This document shows positions 1 to 10,700 of a stretch of 64,000 nucleotides of DNA, piece by piece (positions within the stretch are counted from its first letter, which is position 1; each line of letters starts with the position of its first letter). This stretch comes from Mesostigma viride. Its lineage: Eukaryota; Streptophyta; Mesostigmatophyceae; Mesostigmatales; Mesostigmataceae. The notes below the pieces were generated by a model, which was not told the DNA's origin, searched no databases, and saw only the letters and a list, made by a program, of their open reading frames with translations. The stretch covers positions 14,086,954-14,150,953 of the forward strand of contig RPFO01000213.1 of assembly GCA_009746045.1 (NCBI GenBank), in the 5' to 3' direction. The position numbers were made by a program, and so were the translations under genes.

Positions 1-814
1 TAGTATATATGCCCATACATTTACTATACCCGATTCATTAATATATTTATTTGTATACCCAAAAGTTCTGCATTCGAAATTTTTGCCATACCACGTGGCA
101 GTAGGCACGTCGCTTTGCAGAGTGACGACTGGTGGAAATATGACAGATGATCTCTCAGACGACGTGCAAAAAAGCACCGGGCTCACGCTAGAATCGAACC
201 GCGGACGTCGTTATCCACAGCAGCATGGTGACGCCCGAATCCAAACATCCCGATTGTCGCGTCAAATTAGCTGCGTGTTGTTCCTTTTTATACCTGCGGG
301 ACCGTGAAGACCGACGCTTGGATTACGTCACATTGTGAGTCGACCAATCCGCATGCGCGGTTTGTCAATAAGAATAATCTAGCGCCGCGTTTCGCCTCGT
401 TGGCCGAATGGCGAGCATGCCACGTTTTCCGTCCTGAACGCCGGTTACGCTGGGCCGTTGACAGGGGTCGCTCCACGATCGGTCACAACAGCTGTTGGGT
501 TTCGAAAACCGCACCACCACTGCTGCCGCCATAGCTGTTTTCTGTAATAATCATCGCTGCCTAGCTGAAGATGGTGAGGACTCTGCCGCCTCAACTCGCC
601 GCCATAATGAAAAAGGTGCATCAACAGCGCAGTCTTTTTTGATGTCGAGCGTGATGTTTGTTGCTATGCCTTCAAATGGTCCGGTTAGTTTATAGCTAGC
701 CCAATTCTAATCGTGGTCCTGTTCAATGCCGTTTTTCCCCCTTCCTGATTTATGCGTGCAGGTAAATGTGCAACGAACCCCTAGTTACTCGCGCGAGCAG
801 GGTGGCGTCTATGA
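1..814. other. Left-edge non-coding stretch
   Basis: I see no convincing gene here; the short open frames have no recognisable domain. Two small signals stand out. Around 108-130 lies a diverged copy of the palindrome that fills the region to the right (core TTGCAGAGTGACG). On the minus strand around 190-245 there is a Pol III B-box-like GGTTCGATTC, preceded by a tRNA D-arm-like TGGATAACGACG and followed by a T run. This may be a tRNA-derived SINE remnant, but the two boxes are too close together for an intact tRNA gene. Confidence 0.4.
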
Positions 815-1325
815 TGCCCTTTTGTAGTCCTCAGCCAGCGATATGGCTTGTTTTTTCGTGTTGGTCCTCAGCCAGCGACATGACTTCTTTTTTCTGGTTG
901 GTTCTCGGCCAGCGATATGCCTTCTTTTTAAGGGTTGGTCCTCAGCCAGCGACATGGCTTCTTTTTTTGTGTTGGTCCTCAGCCAGCGATATGCCTTCTT
1001 TTTAGGGTTGGTCCTCAGCCAGCAATATGTTTTCTTTTTTCGTGTTGGTCCTCAGCCAGCGACACGGCTTCTTTTTAAGGGTTGGTCCTCAGCGAGCGAC
1101 CAGAGTATTTTTTCGTATTGGTCCTCTGCCAGCTAAATGTTTTCTTTTTTCGTGTTGGTCCTAAGCCAGCTAAATGTTTTCTTTTTTCGTGTTGGTCGTC
1201 AGCCAGCGATATGTTTTCTTTTTTCGTGTTGGTCGTCAGCCAGCGATATGTTTTCTTTTTTCGTGTTGGTCCTCAGCCAGCGATATGGCTTCTTTTTTCG
1301 TGTTGGTCCTCAGCCAGCGATATGT
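815..1325. repeat. 37-bp tandem repeat array
   Basis: About 14 tandem units of roughly 37 bp share the core TTGGTCCTCAGCCAGCGATA followed by a T-rich block. Because 37 is not a multiple of three, all forward frames stay open only by chance, so the proteins they would encode are not credible. The array runs directly into the next one at about 1326. Both lie upstream of the first supported exon of the large gene, in what is probably its 5' flank or first intron. Confidence 0.9.
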
Positions 1326-3911
1326 CCACCACCACCATCCATGCATGCCAGCACCCCACCACCATCATCCATGCGTGCCAGCCACCCACCACCACCATCC
1401 ATGCGTGCCAGCACCCCACCACCATCATCCATGCATGCCAGCACCCCACCACCACCATCCATGCATGCCAGCACCCCACCACCACCATCCATGCATGCCA
1501 GCCACCCACCACCATCATCCATGCCTGCCAGCCACCCACCACCACCATCCATGCGTGCCAGCACCCCACCACCATCATCCATGCATGCCAGCACCCCACC
1601 ACCACCATCCATGCGTGCCAGCACCCCACCACCATCCATGCATGCCAGCCACCCACCACCACCATCCATGCGTGCCAGCCACCCACCACCACCATCCATG
1701 CGTGCCAGCACCCCACCACCATCATCCATGCATGCCAGCACCCCACCACCACCATCCATGCATGCCAGCACCCACCACCACCATCCATGCATGCCAGCAC
1801 CCCACCACCACCATCCATGCGTGCCAGCCACCCACCACCACCATCCATGCGTGCCAGCACCCCACCACCACCATCCATGCATGCCAGCACCCCACCACCA
1901 CCATCCATGCGTGCCAGCCCCCACCACCACCATCCATGCGTGCCAGCCACCCACCACCACCATCCATGCGTGCCAGCACCCCACCACCATCATCCATGCG
2001 TGCCAGCACCCCACCACCACCATCCATGCGTGCCAGCCACCCACCACCACCATCCATGCGTGCCAGCACCCCACCACCATCATCCATGCATGCCAGCACC
2101 CCACCACCACCATCCATGCATGCCAGCACCCACCACCACCATCCATGCATGCCAGCCACCCACCACCATCATCCATGCCTGCCAGCCACCCACCACCACC
2201 ATCCATGCGTGCCAGCACCCACCACCATCATCCATGCATGCCAGCACCCCACCACCACCATCCATGCGTGCCAGCACCCCACCACCATCCATGCATGCCA
2301 GCCACCCACCACCACCATCCATGCGTGCCAGCCACCCACCACACCATCCATGCGTGCCAGCACCCCACCACCATCATCCATGCATGCCAGCACCCACCAC
2401 CACCATCCATGCATGCAGCACCCCACCACCATCCATGCATGCCAGCACCCACCACCACCATCCATGCGTGCCAGCCACCCACCACCACCATCCATGCGTG
2501 CCAGCACCCCCACCACCCATCCATGCATGCCAGCACCCCACCACCATCCATGCGTGCCAGCACCCACCACCACCATCCATGCGTGCCAGCCACCCACCAC
2601 CACCATCCATGCGTGCCAGCACCCCACCACCATCATCCATGCGTGCCAGCACCCCACCACCATCATCCATGCATTCCAGCACCCCACCACCATCATCCAT
2701 GCGTGCCAGCCACCCACCACCACCATCCATGCGTGCCAGCACCCCCCACCACCATCCATGCGTGCCAGCACCCACCACCACCATCCATGCATGCCAGCCA
2801 CCCACCACCATCATCCATGCCTGCCAGCCACCCCACCACCATCCATGCGTGCCAGCACCCCACCACCATCATCCATGCATGCCAGCACCCCACCACCACC
2901 ATCCATGCGTGCCAGCACCCCACCACCACCATCCATGCATGCCAGCCACCCACCACCATCATCCATGCCTGCCAGCCACCCACCACCACCATCCATGCGT
3001 GCCAGCCACCCACCACCACCATCCATGCGTGCCAGCACCCCACCACCACCATCCATGCATGCCAGCACCCCACCACCACCATCCATGCGTGCCAGCCACC
3101 CACCACCACCATCCATGCGTGCCAGCCACCCACCACCACCATCCATGCGTGCCAGCACCCCACCACCATCATCCATGCATGCCAGCACCACCAACCATCC
3201 ATGCATGCCAGCACCACCACCACCATCCATGCATGCCAGCACCCCACCACCACCATCCATGCGTGCCAGCACCCACCACCACCATCCATGCGTGCCAGCC
3301 ACCCACCACCACCATCCATGCGTGCCAGCACCCACCACCATCATCCATGCGTGCCAGCACCCCACCACCATCATCCATGCATTCCAGCACCCCACCACCA
3401 TCATCCATGCGTGCCAGCCACCCACCACCACCATCCATGCGTGCCAGCCACCCACCACCACCATCCATGCGTGCCAGCACCCCACCACCATCATCCATGC
3501 GTGCCAGCACCCCACCACCATCATCCATGCATTCCAGCACCCCACCACCATCATCCATGCGTGCCAGCCACCCACCACCACCATCCATGCGTGCCAGCAC
3601 CCCACCATCATCCATGCGTGCCAGCACCCCACCACCATCATCCATGCATTCCAGCACCCCACCACCATCATCCATGCGTGCCAGCCACCCACCACCACCA
3701 TCCATGCGTGCCAGCCACCCACCACCACCATCCATGCATGCCAGCCACCACCACCATCCATGCATGCCAGCACCCCACCACCATCATCCATGCATGCCAG
3801 CACCCCACCACCACCATCCATGCGTGCCAGCACCCCACCACCATCCATGCATGCCAGCCACCCACCTCCACCATCCATGCATGCCAGCCACCCACCACCA
3901 CCATCCATGCG
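1326..3911. repeat. 30-bp minisatellite with higher-order structure
   Basis: About 86 units of 27-30 bp are built on CCACCACCATCCATGCGTGC plus CAG and an AC-rich joint. Variants alternate at fixed sites (GCATGCC, GCGTGCC, GCCTGCC, GCATTCC; ACCACC or ATCATC). The rare GCATTCC variant recurs near 2673, 3381, 3531 and 3648. The last three are spaced 150 and 117 bp, and their neighbouring variants repeat too, which indicates a 4-5-unit higher-order repeat. A 30-bp unit without stops leaves forward and reverse frames open for up to ~980 codons. I regard these as repeat artefacts, not genes. Confidence 0.95.
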
Positions 3912-3944
3912 TGATTTTTTTGGGGAGTGGTTAGTATTGTTTTT

Positions 3945-4690
3945 GGGTAGGGTCGCTCTGCAGAGTGACCCCTACCCTTGCGCAATGTCGCAGTCTTTGT
4001 TTGTAAGGTCGCGCTGCAGAGTGACCCCCTCACAATGCAAACTTCCATTCAGTGTTTGTAGGGTCGCGCTGCAGAGTCACCTTTCCAAGATGCGTTATTC
4101 AATAACATTTTGTTTGTAGGGTCGCGCTGCAGAGTCACCTTTCCAAGATACGTTATTCAATAACATTTTGTTTCTAGGGTCGCGCTGCAGAGTCACCTTT
4201 CCAAGATACGTTATTCAATCACATTTTGGTTGTAGGGTCGCGATGCAGAGTCACCCTTTCCAGATACGTTATTCAATAACATTTTGTTTGTAGGGTAGCC
4301 TGCAGAGTCACCTTTCAAAGATACGTTATTCAATCACATTTTGGTTGTAGGGTCGCGTTGCAGAGTCACCCTTTCCAGATACGTTATTCAATAACATTTT
4401 GTTTGTAGGGTAGCGCTGCAGAGTCACCTTTCCAAGATACGTTATTCAATCACATTTTTGTTGTAAGGTCGCGCTGCCGAGTCACCCTTCCATGAAATAT
4501 TTATATGCTATATTTTGTTGGTAGGGTCGTTCCTTAACATGGTTCTTATGTCTTATTTTGCGGAAGGGTCTCGCTACAGAATAACCCCTTCCCTGACATT
4601 AGTTACATCTTCGATTTTTTTTTCCCCAAACCTGAATGGGATTTCATCCTTGTTTCTTCTTAGGGTAGCGCTGCAGCGCCACCCCTCACG
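3945..4690. repeat. 58-bp tandem array carrying the palindromic motif
   Basis: About ten units of ~58 bp each contain GGTCGCGCTGCAGAGTCACC followed by a spacer reading roughly CAAGATACGTTATTCAATAA. The motif is a near-perfect palindrome centred on CTGCAG. The units decay towards 4690, with isolated motif copies near 4526, 4568 and 4664. The array ends just before a consensus 3' splice site (TTTGCCGCAG, ending at 4754), so it probably sits inside an intron of the large gene to the right. Confidence 0.9.
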
Positions 4691-4754
4691 CTGATGCGAA
4701 TTTACACTTTCTTCATCCGACATTGGTCTATTTGTTTTTCCTTATTTGCCGCAG

Positions 4755-7700
4755 AAGGAACAAGAGAAGGAGAGGGAAGTTCAGCTTCAGAAGGAAAAGG
4801 AGGAGCAGGAGAGGGCCTCCTTGCTTCAGAAGGGAAAAGAGGTGGAGAGGGCCACCTATGTCGACAAGGTCAAGTCGACGAGCGAGTCTCCTAAGTATAG
4901 TACGCCACCCGCCTCTCCGCCCAAGGGCGTAGAGGAGTTTCCTCCTCTGTCAACAATGCTTGCTGCCGGGGCTGGGCCAAGCTCCGTGGAGGCGTCGGCC
5001 TCCAAATCTCCCAAGCGGCCCGCACCTGAGGCACAGGCTGCCGGGGCTGGGTCCAGCTCCGTTGTGTCTCCACAGTCTCCTCAGCGGCCCGCACCTGAGG
5101 CACAGGCTGCCGGGGCTGGGTCCAGCTCCGTTGTGTCTCCACAGTCTCCCCAGCGGCCCGCCATCAACAAGGAGTCCCCCGTCCGCGGGAAGTCGACCTC
5201 AAACTCGCCGAGGTCCGCCCCCGTCGAGGTGGTTACCTCGAAGCCCAGCTCGCCGCCCAAGTCTTCTCCAAGGGCCCACCACGAGGCGTCTGAGCAGGGC
5301 AGCCCGCCGCCCAAGTCACCTCTAAGGTCCCACCACGAGGCTTCGACCTCGAAGGTCAGCACGTCGCCCAGGTCTCCTTCAAGGTCCCTACCCGAGGCGT
5401 CGACCTCACAGCCCAGCTCGCAGCCCGCGTCTCCCCAAAGCTCCCCTCCAAAGAAGGGGGCGACCTCCAAGTCCCGATCACCGCCCAAGTCGCCTGCAAA
5501 GTCTCCAGGTCGGAAGTCTCCGCCCAAGCGCCGGTCGCCACCCAAGCGCCGGTCGTCAAACTCACCTCCGAGGAGCCGCTCCCCACAGGCAAGAAAGAAA
5601 GCAAGAGCGGAATGGGAGGAGAAGGAGGATGACCATGAGCGGTTCCTGCGTGATCTGCAGAAGAACATTGACCTCCTGATCAGCATGGAGGACAGGGACA
5701 AGGCAGACCCAAGGCCACTGGAGGATCTTCCGGAGGAGGAAAGAAAGAGAAGGAATGACCGCATGGCACTTCTGACTTCTTATCTGGATCAGGCAACGCA
5801 GCACGCCGAAGATCTGGTGAATCTGGAGAAAAAGGACAAGGAACGGAAGGCCGCCCAGGAGCTCCTGGAAAGGGAGCAGAGGGAATGGGTGAAGAAGGAA
5901 AGGGCAGAGCGAGAGGCGAAGCAGGCAGAAATGGAAGCTGCGGAGATGGAGGAGGCGGAGCGCAGGAAGAGGAGGGCGTCGTGGGAGCGGGACGAAAAGG
6001 AGAGAAAGGCGAATGAGGAAAGGAAAAAGAAGGACGAGGAGGCAAAGGCGAAGAGGAAGGTGCAGGAGGAGGGGAAGAGGATGATGGAGGCGGGTGTGGC
6101 GGCACGCCTGAAATACCAAGCCAAACTTGAGGAGGAGCGCAGGAAGGCGCAGGCTGCAGAAAAGTCGACGGAGGTGGATGGGAAGACCGCGGGGGTCTCG
6201 GAGAAGGAGGGTACGGAGCCGTCTCAGGTGAGAAACAGTTTTTACCCCCATTAGTGTGCGTGTTTTTTTTAACGGTTTCGTTATTCCTTATCTCTGCTAA
6301 GCTCGTCTGACCATGAATGGGTCATTTCGCAGAGTGACCCTAACCTGAACCAACAAGTATGCTTTTCCCTGTTGTTTTGATTTCAGAGGAAGCGGGGGGC
6401 AGACGAAAAGAAGTCAGAGGATCCCAAGAAGAGCGGGACAACAACGGAGGTGAGCGATAAGTAATCCTGTGTTTTTCGCCTTTGTTCTTTGTTCATTTGT
6501 CCTTCATTTCTGAGTTGCCGTTTCCTTCGCATGTGTGATTAATTTATGGAGGGTCATTTCGCAGTGTGACCATAAACTTTTTCAACGAGTATGCTTTCCT
6601 CTGTCTTGCTGCATCCAGAGGAAGAAAGGGGGAGATGAGACAGAGTCTCAGGGGAACGCCGAGGTTGGGAGTGGGGAGGAGAAATTGCGGGTGAGCTAAT
6701 AATTTTTTCGCCGCAGTTAGTCCTTCGTTCTGTTTGAGATTTTTTTATCAAGGGTCATTTCGCAGAGTGACCCTAAACTTTTTTTCCGATTATGCTTTTT
6801 TTTCGTTTCGTGGACCTGTGTGCAGCCGATCCAGTTGAGGGGCTTGGAAACTTGGAAGTCATGGTTGACGACTCACGAAAAACATCTGAACGATGACGCC
6901 AAGTCGTTCTTGAGCACCCTTGTGTCGAAGGAGATCGAAGTTGCGATCGATGACGGTGTCTGGCATGAAAGGACCTCAGTCGGGTCTGATGAGAATGTGA
7001 ACCCTTGGAGTGATCCAACACTTCGTGATCTTTTGTTCATAGCGATGGGGCGGAGCCTTCGAGGCAAAAGGTTAAAGGGGAAAGACGTTGCATCTCTTTT
7101 CGACACCTTTGAGTTGCTTGTTACCGAGTGCGGGTCAACGATACCCGACGCAGCGGATGTTACAGCTTATGTTCCTCGAAGCCTGCTCGTCTGGATCAAG
7201 CTGTCTTGTGCGACCAAACAGTACTGCAAGGACACGAGACAGCACCCATTGTCACACGAGTATTTTGACATCATCATATCTGTCTGCAGGTGGGAAATGT
7301 ACCAGGTCCTAGAGCAGGGGAAGACAGGTGAGGATTGGGACACCTCCCCGCTGACGGAAATGGATGTCAATCTGCTCTTGAAGAAAGGGTTCAAGGCTGC
7401 ACAGTTCGACTGGGATGTCTTCGGCGACTTTCTGATCGCCATGGACCACTCGGTATCTCCCGAGTTGTTCAGGGCTGGTTCGGAAGTGATTGAAGATTTG
7501 GATGGGGTTAGATCGCACTTCCTTTCGTCGTATTCAGTGTGGATGGCGCAGTTTAGGGTGAACCCAGACCCTATTCTTCCGAGTCGAGCTGTTGAATTGT
7601 TTCTTCAGTTGTGCGAGGATGAGATCCTGCGTTTTCGTCAGAGTGGGGAGTTCGACATGGCCGGACAGTATGAGCCCCCACGAAAGGAGGTTGTCGCATG

Positions 7701-10700
7701 GCTTGAGTACAAGGGGATCGACGACTGCCTGTCGTTAGTGACGGCGAACATAAACGAGAAATCATGGAGTCAGGACATGCTATCTCACTTGTTTTTTCTT
7801 CGGACGTTTTTCGAAAACGAACTGAGCCACACAACTCCATCTGAGATGTGGCCGATCGGACAAGTGTTGCGGGAGTGGAGATTTGACATTGAGGTAATTA
7901 TTGACATTTGTGTACATTTTTATTCAGTCCGTTTAGATTAGTGTTGTGTATTTCTTTTGTTGAAAATTGTTACTAACGATGAACGCATTTCTTGCTCTCC
8001 TTCCCGCCAGGAGGGTGACATTCCATGTTTTGAGGGACAAAGTCCTTCAGCGTGGAACCGGAGGTAAGCAAATGCCGCTAAAGGTTCGGGGTCGATTTGT
8101 GAAGATAGGATATTCAAGAAATAGTTCCTGTTTTGACTGACTTTGTATATTTATCTGAACGCACGTTTCGTCTTGCAGGATGACGATCAACCTTTCGAAG
8201 AGGTCGAAGGGATGGGGACGGAGAACGTAGAGGTAGGAAATTTGTTTCATTTTACTGTTCAAGCTTAGGGTTGGGGTCGCTCCGCAGAGCAACGTTAAAA
8301 CAAAATTAATGCTCGTTTTTTTTATGTCATCGTCTGAATTATTATTATTTTTTTTTCATGCAGGAGGTGGACGAGAAGGAAGAGGAGGAGAAGGAGCAGG
8401 AGGTGGACGAGGAGGAAGAGGAGGAGGAGCACGAGGAGGAGGAGGAGGAGGAGGAAGAAAATGAGCCCGAGCCAACTCCGAAGGGGAAGGGGAAGGCAAA
8501 GGTTTGTACAATGTTTTTTAAGTTTTTAACGCTGAAGGTCGCGCTGCAGAGCTAGGATGCCAGAGTTCAGATTACTCTTCTTAATACATTTCGCTTCATG
8601 TGTATGTTGTGTGTTGTTGGTATACCTTCCAGCAGGCTAAAAAAAGGCGACGACGACACTCCAAGCAGCTTACCTAAAGCTTATTGCAGAAAGAAGAAGG
8701 TGCAGACTGCTGTGATATTGGCGAACTCATCCTAGGCAATCCCCCTAAGGATGTTACGATGGGTGCCGGGGAGTTTCGCAAGTATCTCACCCAACTACGC
8801 GTTGAGGCGGCGGCCGATTTCGCAATGCAATCCGACACCTTCAACGGTGACCTGGCCTATGATTTTGTCAACCAAGTCAAGTCCAAGGGCACCGAAAAGT
8901 TCAAGTGGAAACCAAAGGCGTACACGGAGGCGAAGGTGGACAAGGTCATCAAGTTCATGAAGTGGATCTCAAGAGAAGGGATCGTGAACGGGCGAAGCTG
9001 CTTGAGGGTCAGGCAAAAGCGTCCAAAAAGAAGAGGGATGCGGATAAAAAGGAGAAGGGGAAGGATAAGGGGGAGGATGACGCGGCCGGGGGGAGAAGGG
9101 CGGGAAGGGAAAGAAGGGGAAGAAGGCGGGAGAAAAGGAAGAGGTGCGTTTTTTGCGGAATTTAGATTTAGAGGGGTAGCTCTGTGGAGTGAACCTTTTT
9201 ACCTTCTCCGTGCTTTGCACCCTATTCGGATTTTTTGTCTGCACGCCGACTATTTGCAAACGTTAAACTATTTATTGTTTTCCTGTCTCATCTTCGTCAA
9301 TGCCTTCCTCCAGGGTGGCGAGGGGGAGAAAGGCGGAAAAGGAAAGAAGGGGAAGAAGGCGGGAGAAAAGGAAGCGGTGCGTTTTTGGTGATTTAGATTC
9401 AGAGGGGTAGCTCCGTGGAGTGACCCTTTTTACCTTCTGTGTTCTTAGCACCCTACTCTGAGATTTTCCTACGCTCGCGGACTATATGCATACGTTAAAC
9501 TATTTATTGCTTTCTTGTCTCATGTTCGTCAATGCCTTCGTTCAGGGTGCCGAGGGGGAAGGAGACGGTGACGGAAGGTTGGCCGGCAATGATGCCGTTT
9601 TTGCACTCGTCAAGGAGATGCTTAACTACGTCGAAGCCAGGGGCAAGGCGCCGGCGTCGGATATATTAAAGTGGCCTACCTTCTCCCCTTTTCTTGAGCT
9701 TCTGAAAGCACTTTCAAAGCTCTTCAAGGAGGGGATCCTGACGAGTAGTGGAAAGGTGGACAAGGAGCCGATCATCAAAGATTGGAAGATGGCAACGACC
9801 GTGGACTCCGAGAAGGAGATCAGGGACAAAGCCATTCGGGACGCGAATGCTGTGCGGGAATCCCGTTGGATTCGACCGAGTGACTTCATCGATACCGGTT
9901 GCAATAGCATGCGCATTCACACCGTCAACGGGCTGATTTTGCCTGACAACATGAGGCAGCGGTTGCTAAGCGATGAGGTGTTCAGGGAGAACGGGCGCAT
10001 CTTGCTGAATGCAAAGACAAACAGTTTGCATTTTAAGGTGTGCATCCCTGTGTGGCAGTTCGCCTTTCAAGCGCTTGCGGAAACCAAGCCAAGCCTCTTC
10101 GCCAAACACATCACGTCCACCGGCCCTTACCGGGATTGGCTGAAAAAATGCCATGGCGCTAGGACTGACGCGGAGTTCGTGGGCTCGCGTTACTTTCGCC
10201 CCTTGTCCGACAAGGAGATTGAGAAGTATCTTGGAACCAAGTCCACCGCTTCTTTCCTCAAGAGAGGTGTTGAGTTCCGGACCTATGCACGAGTCGGGGA
10301 ACAAGACGACGTTCTGCCCTTTGATTTTCAACCAAGGGAGGTCTTCAGCCTAATAAGCCAGGCCTCCTTAAAGGCATTCGACCCAAGATTTCACGAAGAA
10401 CATCCTGATGGCGAATATCTCGTTCTTCGATATGCGGTGGTCGACGGAAACCACTATTTCAAGGGTTTAAAGTCTTTCAAGCAATTGGAGGGGGAATGGA
10501 CGCCCGGTGTGACACATGTTAAGAAACTAATGTGTGAAGGGGGGGCAGCGTCTGAGAACGCGAAGGACAGTGCCGCGGCGGCTAAACTTTTCTCATCCCT
10601 TATGGAACAATTCCATACTGGGTACGGGGGAACGAACGTCATTCTGCTTCGGGGGGCCGACCTTCTTCCAAATTGGGACGAGTGTAAAAAGTTCCCGGAA

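Noticed and set aside
1273-3908. Minus-strand Gly/Trp-rich ORFs
   Set aside because: Reverse reading of the same satellite.
1326-3911. CRISPR-like regular repeats
   Set aside because: Units are contiguous and vary throughout; there are no unique spacers, no cas genes, and the context is eukaryotic.
1082-4119. Forward ORFs of 925-981 codons rich in His, Pro, Thr and Cys
   Set aside because: All three frames are open because the 30-bp satellite unit contains no stop; the product is pure repeat and begins in another satellite.
5081-6251. Several antisense ORFs of 80-229 codons
   Set aside because: Shadows of the GC-rich, repetitive SR-like exon; no domain, and the sense strand has good splice sites.
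8011-8063. A 53-nt exon in the large gene with good splice consensus
   Set aside because: Its length breaks the frame with the next exon in every phase tested; kept only as a note in the gene entry.
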